Origin: an uncultured Candidatus Poseidoniales archaeon
GTDB lineage: Archaea; Thermoplasmatota; Poseidoniia; Poseidoniales; Poseidoniaceae
Reading direction: 5' to 3'
Length of the DNA: 64,000 bases
Assembly (NCBI GenBank): GCA_905182125.1
Contig: CAJJAV010000009.1
Coordinates: 41,332 to 105,331 of the forward strand
The notes beneath the pieces were generated by a model. It searched no databases. It had not been told where the DNA came from and saw only the letters and a program-made list of their open reading frames with translations. A program made the position numbers and the translations under genes. Positions 54,090 through 61,030 of this stretch are shown one piece after another. The first letter of the stretch is position 1, and each line of letters opens with the position of its first letter.

Positions 54090-55827
54090 GTGGTTTCGTT
54101 CAGTGATCTTGGCATAGAACCAGTGTTGGTCGAAGCGCTCAAGGCTCAAGGCATTATTGAACCGTTCGAAGTTCAAGTCGAATCAATACCAGAGGGTATG
54201 CTCGGCAAGGACGTTTGTTGCCGTGCTCCAACGGGCTCGGGAAAGACCCTTGCCTTTGGTCTCCCACTGCTTTCTCGAACGACAGAAGCTGAGCCAAGAA
54301 GGCCTACTGCCCTCATTCTCACACCAACCCGTGAACTTGCAGAGCAAATTTACAAAGTTCTCGACCCACTCGCATACGAACTTCGACTCTACGTTGAAGC
54401 AATCTATGGTGGTGTGTCATACACCAAGCAATTCAAGGCCCTTGATCGTGGGGTTGACGTCCTTGTCGCATGCCCTGGACGCCTCAACGATTTGCTTGAC
54501 CGTGGAGCTTTGTCCCTCAAAGATGTCGCGGTAGTTGTTCTCGATGAAGCAGATCGCATGGCGGACATGGGGTTCATGGAACCCGTCTGCAAGATTCTCG
54601 ATCAGTGCCAAGAAAACCGACAAACCATCCTCTTCAGCGCAACTCTTGACGATGAAGTAGCGGACCTTGTCCGTGATTACCAAACCAATCCAGTGACCAT
54701 TGAAGTTGGCCCTGCGGAAGTGAGCATGGAAAGCATGACTCATCACTTCTGGTTATTGCCTCAATCAAAGAAGCCCGATATCACTGCTGAGTTAATCCGC
54801 AAGTGTGGTCGAACCATTGTGTTCTGTCGAACTCGAGCAGGTGTTGACCGTGTCGGTGATGACCTGAACTATGAGGGGTTAGCAATTGAAACCCTGCATG
54901 GAGGTCTCAGTCAACGCGGCCGAGACATGGCCATGAAGCGATTCCAACACGGTGAGTGCATGGCACTTGTTGCCACAGATGTCGCAGCCCGTGGTATTGA
55001 CGTCGAAGGCGTCAACTGCGTTGTGCATTACGATCCTCCAGAAAATGGCAAAGCGTACAAGCATCGAAGTGGCCGAACAGCACGTGGCGGTAAGTCTGGT
55101 GTTGTTGTCTCGCTTGTTCAACGACCGCAGAAGCGCTCCTACACCCGTATTCAGAGGGAGGTTGGCATCAACATCGATTTCATGCCTCCAGAATTTACTG
55201 TTCTTCCAGAATTTGAAGTGATCTACATTGCTGCAAACCGACGTTCACGTGACCAAGGTCGCAGCAACGGCGGCGGGCGCAACGGCGGCGGCGGTGGCGG
55301 AGGTTACCGTGGCGGTGGCGGACGAAGCGGCGGCGGTGGCGGAGGTTACCGTGGTGGCGGCGGCGGACGAAGCGGTGGCGGCGGTGGCGGAGGTTACCGT
55401 GGTGGCGGCGGCGGACGAAGCGGTGGCGGCGGTGGCGGAGGTTACCGTGGTGGCGGCGGCGGACGAAGCGGTGGCGGCGGTGGCGGAGGTTACCGTGGTC
55501 GGGGCGGCGGCGGTACGAAGCGGTGACAGCGGCGGACGAAGCGGTGACAGCGGCGGCGGTGGCGGAGGTTTCCGTGGCGGCAGTAGCGGACGAAGCGGCG
55601 ACAGCGGTGGACGAAGCGGCGGCGGTGGCGGAGGTTTCCGTGGCGGCAGTAGCGGACGAAGCGGCGACAGCGGTGGACGAAGCGGCGGTGGCGGTGGCTA
55701 CCGTGGCGAATCTCGCGGTCAATCATTCAAACCTTCAAACAGTGCTCGCAAAGGCTTTGGTAAAAGTCAAGCCAATCGAAGCAATGACTCCTCCAAAGGC
55801 GGCAAAGGTCGTTCCGACCGAAAGTGA
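54090..55827 (+). CDS. DEAD-box RNA helicase with Gly/Arg-rich tail, broken by a one-base frameshift
   Basis: GTG start; the uninterrupted frame ends at 55526 (478 residues). Core motifs: Q-motif segment (residues 4-29), Walker A APTGSGKT (46-53), DEAD (152-155), SAT (183-185) and HRSGRTAR (325-332). From about 390 the tail consists of RGG-type repeats such as GGYRGGGGGRSGGGGG, which bind RNA. At base 55514 one extra T interrupts the repeat pattern (GGCGGTACGAAG against GGCGGACGAAG elsewhere) and causes an early stop. Without it the frame continues through more GGFRGG repeats to the TGA at 55825-55827, giving about 578 residues. Either a sequencing error, a recent mutation or recoding. Cold-shock-type helicases of this kind remodel RNA. 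Confidence 0.85.
55299..55695 (+). repeat. Tandem coding repeats in the helicase tail
   Basis: Five copies beginning GGAGGTTACC at 55299, 55341, 55389, 55437 and 55485: one of 42 and three of 48 bases (16 residues, GGYRGGGGGRSGGGGG), then two copies of a second 66-base unit starting GGAGGTTTCC at 55564 and 55630. The near-identical sequence invites slippage and alignment errors, which is where the frameshift at 55514 occurs. Confidence 0.9.
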
Positions 55828-55832
55828 ACGTC

Positions 55833-58004
55833 TCATTCCTCTTCTGACACCGATACGGGTGCCGAAAAGATTCCATGATCTTCAATGATATCCGATGCAC
55901 CTGGGAGCACTGGAAGGACATCATCCGTTACCAATCCCGTGTTCTTGTAAATTCGGTTCGCAAGTTGTTCTTTCTTGGTCAATCCTGGACGCAAGACTGC
56001 ATAGCGCTGGCAGATTGCAGACACAGTTTCAGGACGCCCTCCCATCAACAAAGGTACGCCGTTGATGGCGACAATCCCAATGCCAATTTGGACATCGAGA
56101 TCTTTGAACCATTTCCGTTGCCCACGAACAATAAACGCACCCTTACCGACGAACTCTCCAGTTTGAGCGGTTTTTGATACTTGGGCAGGTTTTACCGAGT
56201 ACACCGTTCCATGTGCGCCGCCGCCCGACCATGCTCGACTCCAGCACAGTGCCATGGAAGCAGCTTCGAGTAATTTTTCTTCAGTGATTCCTTCATCATC
56301 GAGTTTATCGACAATTCTGAACGCGGGAATATCTGCAGGGATATGAGCCGGCTTATGGAGGTCCACGACGAATCCCTGTGTTGCGCGTAGGCTGCAACTT
56401 GGGGCTCCGTGTAAATCTGCGTGGAGGTAACGGTCTTCACCGGAAAGATGCTTTTTGACGACCGCATCGTTTCCTTTGGCATCCTTCCCTCCAACCAAAA
56501 GGTGGCCTCCAGAAATCATGCTCCAACGATGGTGTTCAAACCAGAGACGTTTGCTTCGTTTGATTTTATTCAATTTCCCAGTAGCTTGTTGTTTTGCCTC
56601 TTTCTTTTGAGCTCGTTGGAGTTGAAGCATGGTCTCTTCCAGTGCTTCAACTGCTCCAGTTGTCTTGTCTTTCTGCTTTCGAGCAGATTCAAAGTAACGT
56701 TGGGCGTTTTGATGCACCGTTTCATCGATGGAAAGAGTCGCCTGCGAACCCGCAGCCTCACCATTATCATCCGGGAGAATGGTCACAAAGGTTCGGTCTG
56801 CAGGGGCAAGTCCGACGATCCATGGAATGCTCTTTGACATTTTTTTGACTTCCTTCCAGCCAAGTTCTTCCACTGCTTCAGACATTTGTTTGAGGAGGCT
56901 CTCCACATGTGACCAATGGTTCTGAATGGCGTGACCAAGCATCTGTTGTTTCTCTATTTTCACAGAGAACCCTTTGAGGGCTTTCTCTTGTTGCACCCTC
57001 CTGCGTTCCAAACGCTCCACATCGGTGGAATGCCCCCGCCCTGGTGCAGCGATATCCAACTTCTCAGCTTCACGCCGTGCTAATGCACCAGCATCATGAG
57101 CACCTTTCCAGGCATCAACTGCTCCACATAATGTTGGGAAAATGGCTTGTGCCAATCCTTCATGTGCTGGCAAAAGAGTCGGGGTGGCTTCGACGGCATG
57201 TTGTTCATAGAAACGATCACGAAGACCATTTTCTTCCATTGATGCCGCTTTTTTCTCCAGTGAAGGCCGATTCATCTCTTCGTTTGGTTTCATCAAAAGA
57301 ATGCCCTGTCGGTCTTGTGCCAAGTGGCCCAAGAGGGTTTGAAGGGCAGCGTGAATCTTCTCGACATCTGCTTCCTGTGTGGCCATGTTTGGCTCCAGTT
57401 CAGCGAGCGCACACACGGCATTAGCGTGGGTTCCACCAAGGTTTGCCTTTCCTCCAAGGGTTGAAACAAGATCTCGGTCGGAGGCATCGAACAGTTCGGA
57501 CAGCGTTGCTTGATCCAAATCATGCGGGTCCATTGCTGCAGGCGGTGGCGCATAGACGACGCCTTTCTTCAGAGTTCGACCAGCGTATGAGGCATGCGTC
57601 AGTGGCTGAATAATGGTACCTTCACTATCGGTAAGGATGATGTTTCCGTCTCGAAACACTTCGACATACAAGTGGTATGAGCCATGCTTTGTGTCGAAAT
57701 CAAAGGCCAACACGCGGTCAAAACCCAATTGACGCACACCGGTCATACGTGCGTTTTTCAAATATTTCCGCAGCACCATAGCAAAGGGTGGAGGTGTCAT
57801 CGGCATTGGGCGGTCTCTTTTGGAGGTGTAAATACGCGATCCCCTCACCAATACGAGGTCGAATTGATCTTGTTCTTTCGGGTTGATTCGGAGAACAATT
57901 TGTTCATAGTGTGGCATGTAGGCCTTCTTGACATAGGCCCCAGCAAAGGTATCCAATTCTTGAGCCACAGCCCGAAGGTCAAACCCTGACATTGCTGCTT
58001 TCAT
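55833..58004 (-). CDS. rqcH: Ribosome quality control factor RqcH/NFACT family
   Basis: 723 residues with the NFACT plan: NFACT-N domain at about 3-220 (DLRAVAQELDTFAGAYVKKAY, the LRKYLKNARMTGVRQLGFDRV block), a helix-hairpin and a long coiled coil (about 300-500; ARREAEKLDIAAPGR, EKALKGFSVKIEKQQML) and the NFACT-R domain at about 485-610 (KRLWFEHHRWSMISGGHLLV, GKDAKGNDAVVKKHL). In archaea and bacteria it binds 50S subunits stalled with peptidyl-tRNA and adds C-terminal alanine tails in the bacterial case. It ends five bases beyond the convergent helicase end. A helix-turn between the domains is clearly present. Confidence 0.93.
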   Translation of the reverse strand: MKAAMSGFDLRAVAQELDTFAGAYVKKAYMPHYEQIVLRINPKEQDQFDLVLVRGSRIYTSKRDRPMPMTPPPFAMVLRKYLKNARMTGVRQLGFDRVLAFDFDTKHGSYHLYVEVFRDGNIILTDSEGTIIQPLTHASYAGRTLKKGVVYAPPPAAMDPHDLDQATLSELFDASDRDLVSTLGGKANLGGTHANAVCALAELEPNMATQEADVEKIHAALQTLLGHLAQDRQGILLMKPNEEMNRPSLEKKAASMEENGLRDRFYEQHAVEATPTLLPAHEGLAQAIFPTLCGAVDAWKGAHDAGALARREAEKLDIAAPGRGHSTDVERLERRRVQQEKALKGFSVKIEKQQMLGHAIQNHWSHVESLLKQMSEAVEELGWKEVKKMSKSIPWIVGLAPADRTFVTILPDDNGEAAGSQATLSIDETVHQNAQRYFESARKQKDKTTGAVEALEETMLQLQRAQKKEAKQQATGKLNKIKRSKRLWFEHHRWSMISGGHLLVGGKDAKGNDAVVKKHLSGEDRYLHADLHGAPSCSLRATQGFVVDLHKPAHIPADIPAFRIVDKLDDEGITEEKLLEAASMALCWSRAWSGGGAHGTVYSVKPAQVSKTAQTGEFVGKGAFIVRGQRKWFKDLDVQIGIGIVAINGVPLLMGGRPETVSAICQRYAVLRPGLTKKEQLANRIYKNTGLVTDDVLPVLPGASDIIEDHGIFSAPVSVSEEE

Positions 58005-58047
58005 TGTCTTCGCCCCGAATCGACCTGTGGTCCACGCTTCTTAATGC

Positions 58048-59067
58048 TCACTTGAAACGCAACAGCACTTTGCCAATGTTCTTGCCATCATGGAGGTGTT
58101 GGTGCGCCTTTGCCACATCTTCAGCCTCGAACACAGAATCGATCACAGGCGACAGATGTCCGCCAGTGACTCCTTCAAGGATGCGTTCGAGGTGATTGAG
58201 CATAACCGATTGGTCCTTCCATGTGCCCATGTGAACGCCAAACACCGCACGGTTTCTGCTCATCAGGCGTAAAGGATCGAATTTTGGAGTGCGTCGCCAG
58301 GCCAGAAACGACCGAATCGGGTTCCTTTTCGAGGTCGGCGCTGCTGCCGACATTCCGTAGGTATAGAGCCGTCCTCCTTCCTTGAGAACAGAAAGAGACC
58401 GGGCTAAGTTGTCGCCTCCAATGGGATCGAGGACATGGTCGACACCTTTGCCGTCAGTGGCTTTCCTGATGACCTCGACAAAATCTTCGTTGTGTCGATC
58501 GATGGCCGTGCCACCGTAGGCTTCGATGGTCGAGGCTTTGTGCCCTGAAGCAGTTGCCCATACATTCTGAACACCAGCCCATTGACAGATTTGTAGCGCA
58601 GCAGTACCCACTCCACCAGCCCCCCCATGGATCAGCACTGAATCATCAGCGGTCATGTGTCCAAGATGATGCAACATGTGGTGTGCGGTGAGGTAGGTCA
58701 CAGGTATGGCTGCAGCGACTTGGAGGCTTATTTCATCGGGAAGGACCAATGCTTGCTGAGCCTGAACCACAACGTGGCTTGATTGCCCTCCATTCGATAC
58801 GCCTGCCACAACCCGTTGGCCGATGGTGAATCCTTCGACGCCCTCACCAACAGCATCAATTGTGCCGCTCAATTCGTAGCCTGGCGTGAATGGATAGGAT
58901 GGTCTGGGCTGATAGAGCCCCAATCGCATCAATAAATCTGCAAAGTTAATGCCGGCATAGGCAACTTCCACACGAATTTCCCCTGTTTTAGGCTCTGGCA
59001 TCTCCATGCTTTGCACCGCAAGGGTGTCAGGAGAGCCTGCTTTAGTCAGCACAACGCGTCGAGGCAT
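58048..59067 (-). CDS. Zinc-independent MDR oxidoreductase (quinone reductase / VAT1-like)
   Basis: 339 residues from the ATG at 59067. Medium-chain dehydrogenase/reductase fold: FTPGYELSGTIDAVGEGVEG, the cofactor loop VLIHGGAGGVGTAALQ (NADPH-binding), and a last domain with GVHMGTWKDQSVMLNHL. The zinc-ligand cysteines of alcohol dehydrogenases are absent, as in quinone reductases; NFADLLMRLGLYQ is typical of the VAT1/QOR group. It would reduce an enone or quinone; the substrate is not known. Probably follows the NUDIX-MBL gene in the same direction (about 40 bases apart). Confidence 0.88.
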   Translation of the reverse strand: MPRRVVLTKAGSPDTLAVQSMEMPEPKTGEIRVEVAYAGINFADLLMRLGLYQPRPSYPFTPGYELSGTIDAVGEGVEGFTIGQRVVAGVSNGGQSSHVVVQAQQALVLPDEISLQVAAAIPVTYLTAHHMLHHLGHMTADDSVLIHGGAGGVGTAALQICQWAGVQNVWATASGHKASTIEAYGGTAIDRHNEDFVEVIRKATDGKGVDHVLDPIGGDNLARSLSVLKEGGRLYTYGMSAAAPTSKRNPIRSFLAWRRTPKFDPLRLMSRNRAVFGVHMGTWKDQSVMLNHLERILEGVTGGHLSPVIDSVFEAEDVAKAHQHLHDGKNIGKVLLRFK

Positions 59068-59110
59068 AACCGGCCCACAGCAGGTCGTTGAATCAACCCT
59101 GCGGTGGCCA

Positions 59111-60613
59111 CTATGAGCGCATCCAGCCGTTAGCGGTCTGGACAACGTCTCCGTTTCGTTCGTGGACCATGAGGTGGGAAAGGGTTTGGTCCTCTGCTAA
59201 GCCGGGATGCGCATCCGGGGTGTCCGCATAAGCGAGGACCGAGATATCGGCCAGTGAAAGGGTTCCGATCACAGCCTCAAGAACGCGTTGGTGCCTAGCT
59301 TGTCGGTGGTTGATGTAGCGATTAAACACCTTGGTCGGTTGAGCAATGACAGGGCCATGGCTGGGAAAGAGCAAATGAGGTTGGCGTTGCTTAAGACGTT
59401 CTAATTGTTCGATGTAGACCTGCATGTCACCTGTGTGCGGGGGGATCAAAATTGTACCAATGCCTGCCACCATGTCACCAGCGATCAATCCGGCTTCACC
59501 GAGCAAGCAAATGTGGCCTGGATGATGACCTGGCGTGATCAACACTTCCCACGCCGTGTCGCCTAGATGAAGCATTTCTCCATCGTTGAGGATTCGATCG
59601 CAAGCCACGGTTTTCGAGGTGTATTCACTGCCCCAGATTGGCACATCGAAAGCTTCGCGTAAAAGACCAATATCACCAATATGGTCGCCATGTGAGTGGG
59701 TGAAAAGCAAAGCGACAAGGTGCCCCTTATGGCGTTCAACGGCTGTCGCCAAATCCTCCATGCCTTCGCGTAGATGGGCTGCAGCGTCAATCAAAATGAA
59801 ATCCCCTTCAGGGTCGCCCAAAAGGTAGGCATTGGTGTGGTCTGCCGGTGGCAGTGTTGCCGTTTTCACTGGAACCACTTCGACACCATGAGCGAAAAGA
59901 ATCGAGCGTCGACCAGGCAAGCGATCTGCGATGTCTTTTGCGGCATCATCCATGTTTCGCCCAACTCGAACAAGGACACGTTCGATTTCCATCAACAACG
60001 TCACAACAGGCGGTGCAACTTTGATTTCATGACGTGCCCAACGCGCTAAGATGTTGAGCGGACTGTCCCACATGAGTTCAGTAAATTCGGTTTGAGGTTC
60101 TAAATCGATGATGGGCATTGTTGCTGCATCCCCTGCATGGTAATGCAGGAAAGCATTGTCAAATTGAACCGGGCCGAAAGGAGGAGTGATTCGATGACAA
60201 AGGATTTTGATGCCCGAGCGATCATGGGGCACATGCCCATCAAGGGCAAGCGGTAGGTAACGGGTTTTGTCGCTGATAATTTGTGCTCGCACTTCAGGGT
60301 CGATGGCTACAAGACCTTGTGGCGTAGGGGCCAATCCCAATTCTTCACTCATTTCTCTTAGGATACAGGCGATGGTTTTGGCTTGAGGCCCCTGCAATCC
60401 ATCCAATTGTTCGATTGCGGCGGTATCAACTCGTGAAACCCCACCACCTGGAAAGGCCCAGTACGATGGGAAGGCAGCCATTGTTGGGGCGCGAAGGCCA
60501 AGCAGAACTTCGATTCCGTTTGGGCCGTCCCTTGTCATGGTCATGGTCGCAGTTGGGCGTGGTGGGCGTCGCGTCGGGGTTGGGAGCGCTACACCTTGCG
60601 GAACTTCACTCAT
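59111..60613 (-). CDS. NUDIX hydrolase fused to a metallo-beta-lactamase-fold domain
   Basis: 500 residues. Residues about 15-200 are a NUDIX domain; FPGGGVSRVD is separated by an insert from the core REMSEELG (86-93), as in the NUDT19-like subgroup. From about 235 on there is an MBL domain, with the metal-binding THSHGDH (305-311), PGHHPGHICLL and FPSHGPVI, closing with a winged-helix-like region (HRQARHQRVLEAVIG) typical of LACTB2-type enzymes. A CoA-ester or nucleotide-linked substrate is a reasonable guess, but I cannot name one. An ATACAAA box 27-38 bases before the start gives a minus-strand promoter next to the divergent small gene. Confidence 0.85.
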   Translation of the reverse strand: MSEVPQGVALPTPTRRPPRPTATMTMTRDGPNGIEVLLGLRAPTMAAFPSYWAFPGGGVSRVDTAAIEQLDGLQGPQAKTIACILREMSEELGLAPTPQGLVAIDPEVRAQIISDKTRYLPLALDGHVPHDRSGIKILCHRITPPFGPVQFDNAFLHYHAGDAATMPIIDLEPQTEFTELMWDSPLNILARWARHEIKVAPPVVTLLMEIERVLVRVGRNMDDAAKDIADRLPGRRSILFAHGVEVVPVKTATLPPADHTNAYLLGDPEGDFILIDAAAHLREGMEDLATAVERHKGHLVALLFTHSHGDHIGDIGLLREAFDVPIWGSEYTSKTVACDRILNDGEMLHLGDTAWEVLITPGHHPGHICLLGEAGLIAGDMVAGIGTILIPPHTGDMQVYIEQLERLKQRQPHLLFPSHGPVIAQPTKVFNRYINHRQARHQRVLEAVIGTLSLADISVLAYADTPDAHPGLAEDQTLSHLMVHERNGDVVQTANGWMRS

Positions 60614-60698
60614 GTCTTCCCCTCGGACCCACCGGCTTCAAGGCTTTGTATCGGTCTGGAAGCGTGAAGGTCATGTATCCGGGAGGCTTGGAAACCAC

Positions 60699-60893
60699 AT
60701 GGCCGCTCAATCCGTCGAGGAACACCTCGCAGAATTAGCTGAACTTGTCAATGAGGCAGAACGCCTTGGTTTCGATCCTTGGCCACCAGATAAGCAAGAG
60801 CGACCTTGGGCCCGATGGGCCCTCGCTTCGTTCATGATTGTCTTGATGTTAAGCGCCGTTTCAAAGGTGCTGTTCCGATTCGTCAAACTCTGA
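60699..60893 (+). CDS. Small single-pass membrane protein, unknown
   Basis: 64 residues from the ATG at 60699, chosen because an ATGTATCC box lies about 20-27 bases upstream and a longer start would collide with the NUDIX-MBL gene. An amphipathic helix (VEEHLAELAELVNEAERLGF), a short PWPPDKQ linker, then a membrane segment at about 45-58 and a basic end (FRFVKL). Not recognised; it could be an accessory subunit of some complex. Confidence 0.5.
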   Translation: MAAQSVEEHLAELAELVNEAERLGFDPWPPDKQERPWARWALASFMIVLMLSAVSKVLFRFVKL

Positions 60894-60909
60894 TTGCTCA
60901 TCGATCCTA

Positions 60910-60933
60910 CGCCCCTTGCGTGAACAAGGGGCG
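60910..60933. terminator. 9-bp stem hairpin between convergent genes
   Basis: CGCCCCTTG and CAAGGGGCG pair perfectly around a CGTGAA loop, 17 bases after the plus-strand stop at 60893. It may serve as a terminator for both convergent genes. There is no T-run. A second inverted repeat, CAGCACC-TCTGT-GGTGCTG, lies at 60989-61007. The remaining bases of the 137-base gap hold nothing I can name. Confidence 0.4.
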
Positions 60934-61030
60934 CAACGTACGCTTCTGCTTGTGTGCTGGCATAGCCTACGCTTGATCGGGCGTTCAGCAGCACCTCTGT
61001 GGTGCTGGCTTACAGCGTTGGAGACTGGTT

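Noticed and set aside
55299..55695. Short regular repeats that resemble a CRISPR array at first sight
   Set aside because: The units are contiguous multiples of three without unique spacers and encode GGYRGG/GGFRGG repeats in a helicase tail.
55195..55722. Ala/Thr/Ser- and Arg/His-rich open frames opposite the helicase tail
   Set aside because: They are other-frame readings of the GGC/GGT repeats encoding the RGG-type tail. Only the helicase frame and the frame reached by removing the base at 55514 give sensible protein sequence.
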